This document shows, piece after piece, positions 17,942-27,420 of a stretch of 64,000 bases of DNA. Below the pieces are notes generated by a model. The model made no database searches, was not told the DNA's origin, and saw only the letters and a program-made list of their open reading frames with translations. The position numbers were made by a program, and so were the translations under genes. Numbering within the stretch: the stretch's first letter is position 1; each line of letters begins with the position of its first letter. Origin of the DNA: Bacteroidota bacterium (GTDB lineage Bacteria > Bacteroidota > Bacteroidia > Bacteroidales > JAADJA01); NCBI GenBank assembly GCA_020444515.1, contig JAHLKX010000004.1, positions 434,001 to 498,000 on the forward strand, in the 5' to 3' direction.

Positions 17942-18577
17942 ATGCACATTCAATTGCCGGATATCCTTAAAATTTTTAGCAATCACGTTCTTCTGGGATT
18001 ATTGATAATCGCAGGGATACAAAGTACTGCTCTGGCTCAGGTTGACATCGATTCGACCCAAACAGAAGTTGCGGTCAGGAAAAAAATTCCTGTAGATACC
18101 TCATTTTACCAGGAACATTCTGCACGCAGGGCAACACTTTATTCAATGGTCCTTCCGGGTCTTGGCCAGGCTTATAATAAAAAATACTGGAAAATCCCGA
18201 TCATTTACGGTGGATTCACGGTATTCTATTTCCTGATACAATATAATGATACTGAATATCAATTATTCAAAGAAGCCTATTATCACAAATTAACCAACGA
18301 GGACGGAAGCGAGGATCCTGTCAATGAATATGAGGAGAAATATGACGAACAAACGCTGCTCAACGCTAAAAATGATTATCGCCGAAATCGTGATCTGAAT
18401 TATATATTGAGTGGTGTTTGGTATGTTCTTAACATCATTGATGCGGCTGTGGATGCTCATCTTTTTTCATGGGAAGTAGATGATGACCTTTCACTTCGGG
18501 TTGAACCCGACTTATATACCCCGAATATGCTGGGACTGCGCACCGGAGGTGGTGTAAAACTCACCCTTCGTTTTTAA
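17942..18577 (+). CDS. DUF5683 family exported/membrane protein
   Basis: About 211 residues. The frame opens at TTG 17936, but the ATG at 17942 is the more natural start. A signal-like hydrophobic stretch (HVLLGLLIIAGIQSTALA) precedes a polar segment. The DUF5683 core then follows: RRATLYSMVLPGLGQAYNKKYWKIPIIYGGF, split here by a predicted membrane hairpin, and a second hydrophobic segment near DLNYILSGVWYVLNIIDAAV. Function unknown. A TACTTTTG box at 17926-17933 directly before the start could drive a nearly leaderless message. The 3' end overlaps rluD by 4 bp tail to tail. Confidence 0.75.
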   Translation: MHIQLPDILKIFSNHVLLGLLIIAGIQSTALAQVDIDSTQTEVAVRKKIPVDTSFYQEHSARRATLYSMVLPGLGQAYNKKYWKIPIIYGGFTVFYFLIQYNDTEYQLFKEAYYHKLTNEDGSEDPVNEYEEKYDEQTLLNAKNDYRRNRDLNYILSGVWYVLNIIDAAVDAHLFSWEVDDDLSLRVEPDLYTPNMLGLRTGGGVKLTLRF

Positions 18578-19635
18578 CCATTGTCCATGCCATCCATGGA
18601 TTTGTGAATGGCATAATGCCTCCATTTTTCAATGACATCGGCAACATCCGTTGCCAGGGGTTTTTCAAAACGTAAATGTTTACCAGTCGTAGGATGATCA
18701 AAACCCAGTACCCGTGCATGCAAGGCCTGCCGTGGACATAATTTAAAACAATTTTGAACGAATTGCTGGTATTTACTGAAGGTGGTACCCCTTAGTATCC
18801 GGTTGCCACCATAGGTTTCATCATTAAACAAGGGATGCCCGATGTATTTCATGTGCACCCTTATCTGATGGGTGCGGCCGGTCTCCAGTTCACACTCCAC
18901 CAGCGTCACATACCCGAAACGCTCCAATACTTTATAATGCGTAATGGCATGTTTGCCAACAGAACTATCCTGATAAACCGTAAATATTTTTCGATCGGAT
19001 TTACTGCGAGCAATATTACCGGTGATGGTTCCTGCGTCATCTTTCAAATCGCCCCACACCAGGGCATTGTAGATCCTGTCGATGCTATGATCTGCAAACT
19101 GCCCTTGTAACTTTCGCTGGGTTTCTTCATTTTTAGCCACAACCATCAATCCGGAGGTATCCTTGTCAATGCGATGCACGAGATAGGGGCCGGTAGATAG
19201 CAGCCCTAGTCGTTCATCACTTTTATCCAGGTGATACAACAGGGCATTAACCAGGGTCCCACTATAATTTCCATAGGCAGGATGAACTACCATTCCGGCT
19301 TTTTTATTCACAACAATAACATCTTCATCCTCATATTCAATATCAAGGGGTATCGCTTCAGGAATGAGTTCAATTGATCGGACGGGTTCTTCCATCATGA
19401 TGCGGATCACATCACCCGGCTTCACCTTATAGGATGATTTCACCGGGATTTCGTTGACCACAATATTTCCATTGGATGCGGCAGTCTGTATTTTAGTCCG
19501 GGATGCATTTTCAATGCGATCCATCAGAAATTTATCGATGCGCAACAATCCCTGACCACGATCTACGACAAACCTGTAGTGCTCGTGCAGGTCATCATCA
19601 TTGGTGTTGTTCACATCAATGGAATTATCTGCCAT
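18574..19635 (-). CDS. rluD: RluA-family 23S rRNA pseudouridine synthase (RluD-like)
   Basis: A 353-residue protein. An S4 RNA-binding domain (RIDKFLMDRIENASRTKIQTAASNG, in two pieces near residues 32-58) precedes the catalytic domain, with the signature HRIDKDTSGLMVVAKN carrying the catalytic Asp. ETGRTHQIRVHMKYIGHPLFND is the second conserved block. It converts uridines in the large-subunit rRNA to pseudouridine. It lies 12 bp after the T9SS protein gene and is cotranscribed with it and the PASTA gene. Confidence 0.9.
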   Translation of the reverse strand: MADNSIDVNNTNDDDLHEHYRFVVDRGQGLLRIDKFLMDRIENASRTKIQTAASNGNIVVNEIPVKSSYKVKPGDVIRIMMEEPVRSIELIPEAIPLDIEYEDEDVIVVNKKAGMVVHPAYGNYSGTLVNALLYHLDKSDERLGLLSTGPYLVHRIDKDTSGLMVVAKNEETQRKLQGQFADHSIDRIYNALVWGDLKDDAGTITGNIARSKSDRKIFTVYQDSSVGKHAITHYKVLERFGYVTLVECELETGRTHQIRVHMKYIGHPLFNDETYGGNRILRGTTFSKYQQFVQNCFKLCPRQALHARVLGFDHPTTGKHLRFEKPLATDVADVIEKWRHYAIHKSMDGMDNG

Positions 19636-19647
19636 GATTCCGGATCA

Positions 19648-21792
19648 TTATTTTACAATCAGTAATTTGGTGGAGTAATGCAAAGCTTGAGCAGCATCAT
19701 GTAAATTAACAATATATAATCCTTTTTTCAAAAAATCGATATTGATCCTGTCGGTATATGGTCCTGAAATAACCACCCTCCCATACAAGTCGACAACACG
19801 CAGGTTGAGGTAATTTCGAATGGCCGGATCGGAAGACGCTTTTGGCAGACCAACATAGATCTGATTTGTTCCGATGGGAGGATTAGGATGTATGGCAAGA
19901 TCATCAACTGGTGTACTTTTTGAATCCGGCAAATCATCTCCCAATGCTTTGCCCAGGATTGGCCGGATCATGATGGCTCCCTCAAAACTCGAATTTACCC
20001 AGCTACCATCAACATTATAATAATTCTTTGATCGGGCATTGGTATTCCGGTCAAAACCAATATTGAGATTGTCATTACTCGTTTGGGTCCAACCTATGAA
20101 AAATGATTGAACCCCAAGTTTCACATATCGATCGAAAATAAAAGTATGGTAGCGGTTAAGACCATCAGTAAAAGCTGGCCTTTCATTAAGTTGCACCATC
20201 AGGGTATCTCCCGGTATCCCATCATTATCATTCCACACGGTAATATGAAACAACCGGTCATTTTCATTGCCCAGGGTTTTATTGAAATACATTTTAACTC
20301 CCCGCAGTGTATCAACATCTTCTGTTCTGAATCTGACTGCGAGTTTTGCACCACCTGGTGAAAGGCCATATCCCGATTCAGCGGTGCCATCATCGTAAGC
20401 CAGGTAATTTCTGAATTGCTGGTTATACACAAGGGTATCCCCGTTATCAGGTAAGTCGGAATCCCGAATAACATGGGTAATCCTGAAATCGGCCGTATCT
20501 TCACTCTGTGAAGTATAAAAATAAGTCACCTTCGGATTGACGAAAGGCTGATAGTCAAAAACATCCTGTGCATATACCGAATTCAACATCCCGGTAAATC
20601 CATCATACTCAAAGGCAGGTAAGGTATCACCAGCAGCATTTTGCACAAAATAATCGTATTGGTAAGTATGATTGACTGAATCCAGGTTATTCACATACAG
20701 GCTGATGCTATCTTTTTTGAGTCCGGTAATGTTACCCGCATAGTGCTTATAGGGCATGGATGAAAAATCTTGAATGAAACCAGGCGCATCCAGTGTAAAA
20801 CTAACTTCGCGCCGATACTTATCCAATTTCTTGCGATTCCAATCAAGCCTGACCATATCCAGATGCCACTGGTCGGTATTGCTTTTCCAGGAATTGATAT
20901 TGGAAATACTACCAAAATTTTTGAACCTGAACTGAAAATCATTTCGGAAATAGGCGGTATCTTCAATGGGGATGACCACATATTTAAAAAACGCATCCGT
21001 TGAATCCAGAAAAACGTCCAGAGAATCACCTTTGGCACTCCAGATAAAATCCCATTTCGTATCATATACCAATACCGAATCACAGGGAATGCGCACAGAA
21101 TCATTATAAAACAAGGTATCCTTTAACTGGTACCAAATAGGATCACAAGAAAGCGGTGGCAGAATAGATACCTTAGGGGGGTAATATTCTTCCGGATCAT
21201 CAAAATATTCGTATCCAAAAACAGTCACCGAGTCATAATGAGAAAAGACCGTATCTCCATTGTATAATCCGAATTCAAGCACCAGGGAATCATAATCCAG
21301 GGGATAATCCCCCAGGCCCTGTGGTTGATAATAAAAACTGAAATAGACCGAATCGGCAGGTGTTAGTTTTTTCATTGCCTGGGCTGCAGGATCATATACT
21401 GAATCCAGGCGGATGGGTTTTGAAGTAAGTCTGTCTGCCAAAAAGGTAAAAGGCGTCGCTTCGGGATAAATATTTCCATTGGCATCGATTACATCCAGTG
21501 TAGCAACACCATAGTTGATCGGGAAATAGGCAAATGTTGAGTTGATAAATGCCTCATTATCGATCCAGCGGTTGGTGTCCGGATAAACCGTCATAATGGA
21601 AAAATCATCATAAAAGGGCAGGTCCAGAGGAAGAATACTTAAGAACTTTGATTTAAGTGGAATATGATTCTGCTGATGTTGTTTTTGAAATTTCTTTATG
21701 ACCCCATTGCCACCGATACCGGTGAGATATTCCTGGCCCAGTGTGAAAAACGGGAGAACGATCAGTAATATGCCAATGAAGTATAATTTCAT
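19648..21792 (-). CDS. T9SS-sorted secreted protein of unknown function
   Basis: About 714 residues. The frame opens at 21831, but the ATG at 21792 starts exactly at a signal peptide (MKLYFIGILLIVLPFFTLGQ) and leaves the PASTA gene intact. The mature chain has repeated beta-rich, lectin-like stretches (for example FDSVTVFGYEYFDDPEEYYP and WHLDMVRLDWNRKK) without a recognised catalytic motif. The last about 85 residues look like a type A T9SS sorting domain: HPNPPIGTNQIYV, LRVVDLYGRVV and LKKGLYIVNLHD. The protein is therefore predicted to be exported and surface-attached or released. It sits between the PASTA and rluD genes, probably in the same operon. Confidence 0.82.
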   Translation of the reverse strand: MKLYFIGILLIVLPFFTLGQEYLTGIGGNGVIKKFQKQHQQNHIPLKSKFLSILPLDLPFYDDFSIMTVYPDTNRWIDNEAFINSTFAYFPINYGVATLDVIDANGNIYPEATPFTFLADRLTSKPIRLDSVYDPAAQAMKKLTPADSVYFSFYYQPQGLGDYPLDYDSLVLEFGLYNGDTVFSHYDSVTVFGYEYFDDPEEYYPPKVSILPPLSCDPIWYQLKDTLFYNDSVRIPCDSVLVYDTKWDFIWSAKGDSLDVFLDSTDAFFKYVVIPIEDTAYFRNDFQFRFKNFGSISNINSWKSNTDQWHLDMVRLDWNRKKLDKYRREVSFTLDAPGFIQDFSSMPYKHYAGNITGLKKDSISLYVNNLDSVNHTYQYDYFVQNAAGDTLPAFEYDGFTGMLNSVYAQDVFDYQPFVNPKVTYFYTSQSEDTADFRITHVIRDSDLPDNGDTLVYNQQFRNYLAYDDGTAESGYGLSPGGAKLAVRFRTEDVDTLRGVKMYFNKTLGNENDRLFHITVWNDNDGIPGDTLMVQLNERPAFTDGLNRYHTFIFDRYVKLGVQSFFIGWTQTSNDNLNIGFDRNTNARSKNYYNVDGSWVNSSFEGAIMIRPILGKALGDDLPDSKSTPVDDLAIHPNPPIGTNQIYVGLPKASSDPAIRNYLNLRVVDLYGRVVISGPYTDRINIDFLKKGLYIVNLHDAAQALHYSTKLLIVK

Positions 21793-21793
21793 A

Positions 21794-22666
21794 TTAAAAA
21801 ACAAAGTTTGAATCCACTGCCAGGCTGTCATTTTGCAATGAATCCGGTAAAAATGTATTCAAATAAGCGTCAAAATCAACAGCCGTATCTGACCTGTACC
21901 ACAAATGTATGGAATCTCCGGGGAAGTATGAAACTTCTGCATCCCACCGAGGTTCCTGCATAAATACCCGCTGTAACTCATCCTGCACACTGTCCATATA
22001 AAACTCATTGCCCAGGTTAAACGAAGCAATGTTCAGTTCATAAATGGCTTCTTCACGAGTTTTACCAAGCAGGAATGGGACAGGAATCTTATAATTGCGG
22101 TCACCCGTCCCGATTACCAGGTCAATTAATGTTCCTTTTACTAACGTATCACCAGGCCAAATGGTATCCTCTTTATAAAATTGAGCCAGAACCGCATTCT
22201 TATCAAAGCTGGGTTGGTAGATCAACTTCCCGGTTTTCAACTTATTCAACTCCAAAATATTAATGGCCTGGCGCAATGTCAGGTCTCTTAAATCAGGCAT
22301 GATCACCATTTCAGGGGTACTGGCCACAATGGTAAAATACACATTTCGACCACGTTTTACCATGGTTCCCGGCAGGGGATTCTGAATGACCACTGCGCCT
22401 TTTTTATTGTTATCATCATACAATGAATCGATCACCTCAAAATCGTAAATATCAGCATATCCTGCCGAATCGATCTCGTGCAAAGTCATTCCATAAAAAT
22501 TAGGAAGAATCATTTCCTTGCCGTGCCGGGTATAATAATCGAGGTATCGAATGAGTACGAATATCAATCCTCCCAAAACCAAAATGGAAATGACCAGGTT
22601 AATGAAAAATTTTTTACTGATCAGAAATTTAAAAAAAGATGATTTTTCACTATTCGGATCTTGCAT
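21794..22666 (-). CDS. Membrane-anchored PASTA-domain protein
   Basis: A 290-residue bitopic protein. A short cytoplasmic tail is followed by one membrane segment (LVISILVLGGLIFVLIRYL, near 24-42) and three extracytoplasmic PASTA domains. These begin near LPNFYGMTLHEIDSAG, MPDLRDLTLRQAINILELN and VPFLLGKTREEAIYELN, each followed by the typical 'Q-x-P-x-P-G' type segment (QNPLPGTMVKRG in the first). PASTA domains bind muropeptides or beta-lactams in other proteins; there is no kinase or transpeptidase domain here. First gene of the operon with the T9SS gene and rluD. From established gene-order knowledge, ddl usually neighbours this cluster; here it lies 5.7 kb away beyond the two-component locus. 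Confidence 0.87.
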   Translation of the reverse strand: MQDPNSEKSSFFKFLISKKFFINLVISILVLGGLIFVLIRYLDYYTRHGKEMILPNFYGMTLHEIDSAGYADIYDFEVIDSLYDDNNKKGAVVIQNPLPGTMVKRGRNVYFTIVASTPEMVIMPDLRDLTLRQAINILELNKLKTGKLIYQPSFDKNAVLAQFYKEDTIWPGDTLVKGTLIDLVIGTGDRNYKIPVPFLLGKTREEAIYELNIASFNLGNEFYMDSVQDELQRVFMQEPRWDAEVSYFPGDSIHLWYRSDTAVDFDAYLNTFLPDSLQNDSLAVDSNFVF

Positions 22667-22735
22667 GCCCTGATATTAAACCGCTCAAAATTATATCTAT
22701 TAACTGCTTAAGTGCTTAATTATTGCTTAGCCCTG

Positions 22736-22743
22736 CAAAGATA
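22736..22743 (-). promoter_or_regulatory. Putative -7 box of the PASTA operon
   Basis: Minus strand TATCTTTG (22743-22736), exact TAnnTTTG, 70 bp before the PASTA ATG. The upstream box is only partly matched (TTTC, about 24 bp away). Confidence 0.45.
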
Positions 22744-23443
22744 GAAGAAATGTTGTTTGATCGTGATGAAAGATCATTTTCAATATCCACAACTGCCGGT
22801 TAGGTTAAGGATGAACATAACAAAAAGCACAAGACAAATTTTTTATATCAACCTCACCAAAAATTCGTTGATAAAAAAACCTGAATTCAGCAACAACTTC
22901 CTAATTCATTAGGTGATTAAAGCTTTATTTATGTAGTAGTTTTAACAATTCGACCTCAAAATATTAAACGTGAAATGTTCAGGAAACAGATCCTTCACTT
23001 TCATTTTTGATTAATAAAGCTTACCTTTACAAAATACAGTAAATACCAGATTTTCCAAAACATCTTAACAATTGAATAAAATTGGGATAGTACCATAATA
23101 AATCCACATGTATTATACCATATTACCAGGGCTGATAAGCAAAATATTTTTCAGGTATTTACAAGAATTATAAGAATTGTCTCCACATCGGAGTGAAATT
23201 TCAGAAGTGATTTTGAAATCTAGTTGCAGTATGAAGGTGCATCGACGATTGCATCAATTTAGTTTTCAGTTTAATTTTTTGGGATCAACGATATAGTACA
23301 AGCCAATCTTTGACTGGAACTAGCTTATGAGACGGTGCCATAGAAGATGTACAATCTTTGGCAATTACTGCTATGGTTTAGTTTAGTCTGGACATCATAT
23401 AACTTTATAAATACTGAAAAGAAAAATTATAAAAACCAACTCC
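22744..23443 (+). other. Gene-free AT-rich region upstream of the hybrid regulator
   Basis: About 700 bases without a convincing open frame on either strand. Two short palindromes stand close together: CTGAATTCAG (22881-22890) and CCTAAT-TC-ATTAGG (22900-22913). A GGTTAGGTTA direct repeat lies near 22799. No clear promoter with both boxes was found for the regulator gene at 23444 (TAACTTTA at 23400-23407 is the nearest -7-like box). The size and lack of coding sequence suggest either a long control region or an eroded gene. Confidence 0.4.
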
Positions 23444-26400
23444 ATGTATACAAAGCATCTTTTTTTTATTGGAGTGCTACTCAGTTTTTTCCTGAACATT
23501 AAAGCACAAACGCTTACATCAGCAGAGTTTGACTCACTCATGGTTGTTTGGAACAATCCTGCCCTGCCGGATACCATTCGATTGCAAGCCATTCACAAAA
23601 TATCCTGGGACGGCTACCGTGATACAAATCCGGATAGTTCTTATTATTATGCACAACTGCAGTATGATCTGTCCGAAGCTACCGGACAAAAAAAATGGAT
23701 GGGAAGTGCATTGAATACTCTAGGTCAATACAAACTATCGAAAGGTGACCCTGAACAAGCGCTCGAATATTATTCACATAGCATTAAGATTTTTGAAGAA
23801 TTAGGGAATAAAAAGCTATTGGCCACGGGCATGAATAACATTGGAATTGTATATCAAGATAAAGGAGATTTAGTGAATGCACTTGAATATTTTCTAAAAG
23901 CACTACCAATAACTGAGGAAATAAAAAACAAAGAAATAACCGTGCTTACCTTAAGAAATATCGGGATGGTTTATTACAAACAAGGCAATTATGATCAGGC
24001 GTTGATTTATCTCTACAAAAGCAGTAAAATCTGTGAGGGAATTGGAGATCTTAAGGGTCAGGCAAGTGCTCAGAAGATAATCGGCGCAATTTATAAACAA
24101 CAGGGCGACCAGCAATCAGCCCTTGAAATCTTTACACGGAATTTAGAGATTTATATAAAAATCGATTTTAAGCAAGCCATCGCTGGCACACTGACCAATA
24201 TAGGTTCTATTTATCGGGAAAATGGAGAATATGAAAAGGCATTGGAATACTTGAACAGAAGTTTAAATATCTCAAAAGAATCCGGGAACAAAGAAGGCGT
24301 TGCCATCGCCCTGGCCACGATTGCTGGTTTATACGAAACGCAGGGAAATTATAACAAAGCACTTTCATTCGGAACGAGAGCGCTAGCCCTTTCACAGGTA
24401 ATAGGGAATATACAGTGGACCAATTATATCTCCCAGGTTCTGTTAATAAGCTACAGGGAAACCGGCCAATATAAAAAAGCCCTGGAAATGGCAGATCTCA
24501 TTTTGGAAACAAAAGATAGTTTGATCAGCCAACAAAATCAAAAAGCTATGATAACACGACAAATCCGATATGAAAATGACAAGAAGGCCATTGCAGATAG
24601 TCTAAAACGGGAAAAAGCAAATTTAATCTTACAGCATGAGCATGAACACGAAATTATTGTTAAAGGAAAAGAAAGTAATATTATCCTGGGCATCGGAATC
24701 CTGATTTTGTTTATTGCTATAGGTCTCTGGAGCCGATTGAATTATATTCGAAGAACGAATATCGTAATTGAAAAAGAAAAAAGTGAAGCGCAAAAACAAC
24801 AATTGAGAGCCGAACAATCAGAAGCTTTTAAACAGCTGTTTTTCTCTAATATATCTCATGAATTCCGAACACCCCTGACTTTGATACTGGGACCACTGGA
24901 CAGAATTATTAACACATTAAAAAGCGAACAACAAAAACAAGAACTCCTTCTTGTTCGACGCAATGCCCAAAGACTTCAATCACTGATCAATCAATTATTA
25001 AGCCTATCCAAGATAGAATCGGGAAAAATGACACTGAAGACCCGGCCAGAAAATATTGTCAAATTGACCCGGCTCTTTGTTGATTCATTTCATTCTCTTG
25101 CGGAAGATAGGGGCATTAATATTGATTTTGAAAGCCATAAAGAAGAACAGATCCTATATGTTGATACTTTAAAATTTGAAAAGATTGTCAATAACTTACT
25201 TTCGAATGCCCTTAAATTCACCAAAAGCGGAGGCAAAATAAAAGTATCTGTCAGTTTAGCAATCGTGCACATTGACCCCAACTCGCTCAAGGAAAAGTTT
25301 GCAGAATTAAATCCCCCTTTTGAGGAAGGATTAAAGGGTGTGTTAATCAAATTTTGCGATACGGGAATTGGTATTCGCAGAGAAAGATCACAACACATTT
25401 TTGACCGTTTCTACCAGGCGGACAATCAAAAAGTACATCCTGATATTGGAATTGGTATCGGTTTAGCACTTACAAAAGAGCTTGTTGAACTACACCATGG
25501 AAAAATAATGGTTGATAGTGAGTTCGGCATTGGGACAACTTTTACGGTTTTTCTTCCTTTAGGAAACCACCATCTTATGGAAGATGAAATTTACAAGTCG
25601 GTTAATGACACTGTAGAAATGGAAGATGAGATACTTCAGGATGTTAAATTTCTTGTTCATGAAAAGATTGCTAAAAAAACGATACAAGAAGAGGAAGTAA
25701 TGAACAGCAAAAACATGCCATTGCTACTGATAGTGGAAGACAATGAAGATATGCGTGCCTATATTAAAAGTTATCTTGTAGACCATTACCAGGTTTTAGA
25801 AGCATCAAATGGAAAGGAAGGAGCCGAAATGGCAATCCAATATTTACCTGATTTAATCGTCAGCGATATAATAATGCCCTTTGTAGATGGAAACGAAATG
25901 ACGAACCAATTAAAAAATGATGAAAAAACAAGCCATATCCCGATCATACTTTTAACGGCCAAAGTTTCCGAGGAAAGTAAATTGGAAGCTCTTGAGACCG
26001 GTGCCGATGATTTTTTAACCAAGCCTTTCGACGCCAATGAATTACTGATAAGGGTTAAAAACCTGATAGAACAGAGAATTAAATTACGCAAATTACTATC
26101 TCAGCATATTGGAGATGCAGCGCAAACAAACCTCATAAAAGAGTCATCAGGCAGGGCAATGAGTAAACTGGATGTAAAGTTCCTGGAAAAAGTCAAAGAC
26201 CTTACCGGTGAACATATGTCAAATCCTGATTTTTCTGTTGAAATGCTTGCTCAGGAAATGTCAATGAGCAGAGTTCAGCTTCATCGAAAGCTCAAAAATC
26301 TTGTGGATTTATCTGTTAGTGATCTGATCAGGGACATTCGACTGATAAAAGCTGCTGAATTGCTTAGAGAAGGGGAATTAAATGTAACACAGGTCACCTA

Positions 26401-26491
26401 CGAAATTGGTCTTTCAGGCCTCTCCAATTTTGGTAAGAGCTTTAAGGAAAAATATGGAGTTACCCCTTCTGATTATGCAAAAATTCCGTAG
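23444..26491 (+). CDS. TPR-sensor hybrid two-component regulator (kinase, receiver and AraC domain in one chain)
   Basis: A 1015-residue one-chain signalling protein. Order: signal peptide (1-21); about seven TPR units (roughly 85-350); coiled-coil; membrane segment near 412-430; HisKA with phospho-acceptor His472 in FSNISHEFRTPLT; HATPase with the N-box near Asn588 and G-boxes DTGIGI and GIGIGLAL; receiver domain (about 758-872) with phospho-acceptor Asp808 in LIVSDIIMPF and Lys860 in LTKPF; AraC-type helix-turn-helix (about 915-1013). This is the hybrid two-component layout of Bacteroidota, but the sensor is TPR instead of the usual beta-propeller (Reg_prop) found in sugar-sensing examples. 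It likely senses a periplasmic peptide or protein and directly controls nearby genes such as 26821, whose promoter carries phased palindromes. Confidence 0.9.
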   Translation: MYTKHLFFIGVLLSFFLNIKAQTLTSAEFDSLMVVWNNPALPDTIRLQAIHKISWDGYRDTNPDSSYYYAQLQYDLSEATGQKKWMGSALNTLGQYKLSKGDPEQALEYYSHSIKIFEELGNKKLLATGMNNIGIVYQDKGDLVNALEYFLKALPITEEIKNKEITVLTLRNIGMVYYKQGNYDQALIYLYKSSKICEGIGDLKGQASAQKIIGAIYKQQGDQQSALEIFTRNLEIYIKIDFKQAIAGTLTNIGSIYRENGEYEKALEYLNRSLNISKESGNKEGVAIALATIAGLYETQGNYNKALSFGTRALALSQVIGNIQWTNYISQVLLISYRETGQYKKALEMADLILETKDSLISQQNQKAMITRQIRYENDKKAIADSLKREKANLILQHEHEHEIIVKGKESNIILGIGILILFIAIGLWSRLNYIRRTNIVIEKEKSEAQKQQLRAEQSEAFKQLFFSNISHEFRTPLTLILGPLDRIINTLKSEQQKQELLLVRRNAQRLQSLINQLLSLSKIESGKMTLKTRPENIVKLTRLFVDSFHSLAEDRGINIDFESHKEEQILYVDTLKFEKIVNNLLSNALKFTKSGGKIKVSVSLAIVHIDPNSLKEKFAELNPPFEEGLKGVLIKFCDTGIGIRRERSQHIFDRFYQADNQKVHPDIGIGIGLALTKELVELHHGKIMVDSEFGIGTTFTVFLPLGNHHLMEDEIYKSVNDTVEMEDEILQDVKFLVHEKIAKKTIQEEEVMNSKNMPLLLIVEDNEDMRAYIKSYLVDHYQVLEASNGKEGAEMAIQYLPDLIVSDIIMPFVDGNEMTNQLKNDEKTSHIPIILLTAKVSEESKLEALETGADDFLTKPFDANELLIRVKNLIEQRIKLRKLLSQHIGDAAQTNLIKESSGRAMSKLDVKFLEKVKDLTGEHMSNPDFSVEMLAQEMSMSRVQLHRKLKNLVDLSVSDLIRDIRLIKAAELLREGELNVTQVTYEIGLSGLSNFGKSFKEKYGVTPSDYAKIP

Positions 26492-26648
26492 AATGTTTGC
26501 GTAAACCCATTCATAATCCGAAATAATCTTTAATACTCCTCAAATTTTCTGCTGATTCCCTTGCAAAATAAGTGGATTTCAGGAAATTTCTTATTTTCAG
26601 GTTTAATCATTTATTATCAACGTATTACATTCCATTTTCAAAATTGCA

Positions 26649-26728
26649 TGTAACCTCCCGGTTAATCCGTGTAACCTCCGGGTTTAAACTTACTACATAC
26701 ATGATAATTCTTGTTACCAATCGGTTAG
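26649..26728 (+). promoter_or_regulatory. Three phased palindromic sites, probable regulator operators
   Basis: Sites of the form TAACC-N4-GGTTA: TAACCTCCCGGTTA (from 26651), TAACCTCCGGGTTTA (from 26672, one inserted base) and TTACCAATCGGTTA (from 26714). Their start points are 21 and 42 bp apart, i.e. two and four helical turns, so all face one side of the DNA. The third overlaps the upstream promoter box. They lie between the AraC-domain regulator gene and the secreted-protein gene it precedes, the expected place for activator binding. Confidence 0.55.
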
Positions 26729-26756
26729 ACAAGGGGACCCACTTGCTATAATTTTG
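26725..26756 (+). promoter_or_regulatory. Promoter of the small secreted-protein gene
   Basis: TTAG (26725-26728, weak upstream box), 20 bp, TAATTTTG (26749-26756, exact). The poor upstream box next to an operator is typical of activator-dependent promoters. The leader would be about 58 nt. Confidence 0.55.
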
Positions 26757-26820
26757 CCAATAGAAAGTTTAATACAAATAATTAAACAAGAAATAATTCT
26801 TTAAACTAAAACATAATACA

Positions 26821-27309
26821 ATGAAAAAGCAAAACAGATTTCAACTTTCAAGCCTTATGATTGGTGTAATTTTATCAATTGGATTATTAATCCAAAGTCA
26901 ATTGTTCAGCCAATCAATTCGCACTGATAAATCAATTGACGCAGTAAGAGTTACATCTACAACTCCCAACGTAAATGACATCGCACCCATTAATCCATTC
27001 ACAGAACAGCCCTACATTGATGCAGGAGAAGATATCAATGTATGTGAAGAGAATGGTGCCTATTCACTAAGCGGAGTAAGCACCTATACAGGAAAAACTA
27101 TTTGGGAATCCAATGGTGATGGAGTATTTAGTGATCCATTCAGTGTGAATTCACTCTATTATCCGGGTGATTATGATAAATTAAGTGGACATGTAACACT
27201 TTACTTATACCTTATCACTTCCCCCATTTATGATGGACCTCCGATTTTTGATTCAATGGAACTGTCATTTACGAATTGCATCGATTCAGCGGTTGATGAT
27301 GAATTTTAA
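26821..27309 (+). CDS. Small secreted protein with one PKD-like adhesin repeat
   Basis: A 162-residue protein. Residues 1-31 are a signal peptide with a long basic n-region (MKKQNRFQLSS...LFSQS). From about residue 60 it carries a single unit of the 'DAGED..C...Y.LSG....W.S.GDG.FSDP...N..Y.PG......G.VTL' type, otherwise seen in tandem arrays in giant Bacteroidota surface proteins. One copy alone, with two cysteines (in NVCEENG and FTNCIDS), may form a small disulfide-locked beta domain. There is no T9SS tail. It is preceded by the phased palindromes and followed by a terminator, so it is a single-gene target of the adjacent regulator (inference). Function unknown. Confidence 0.65.
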   Translation: MKKQNRFQLSSLMIGVILSIGLLIQSQLFSQSIRTDKSIDAVRVTSTTPNVNDIAPINPFTEQPYIDAGEDINVCEENGAYSLSGVSTYTGKTIWESNGDGVFSDPFSVNSLYYPGDYDKLSGHVTLYLYLITSPIYDGPPIFDSMELSFTNCIDSAVDDEF

Positions 27310-27360
27310 TACTGCATAATAATTGCAAACAAAGTCCCTGAAAAAGATGCCTCAAATAAG

Positions 27361-27393
27361 AAAAACATTGATCGTAAATGTCAGTGTTTTTTC
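27361..27393 (+). terminator. Intrinsic terminator after the small secreted-protein gene
   Basis: AAAAACATTGA (27361-27371) pairs with TCAGTGTTTTT (27381-27391), with one G-T wobble and a 9-base loop, and runs into further T residues. Confidence 0.65.
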
Positions 27394-27420
27394 TTTACCG
27401 TTTCTCCATAAAAATTAATC

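Noticed and set aside
23444-26491. Split into separate kinase and regulator genes
   Set aside because: The frame is uninterrupted over 1015 codons with all domains in the known hybrid order, so it is one gene.
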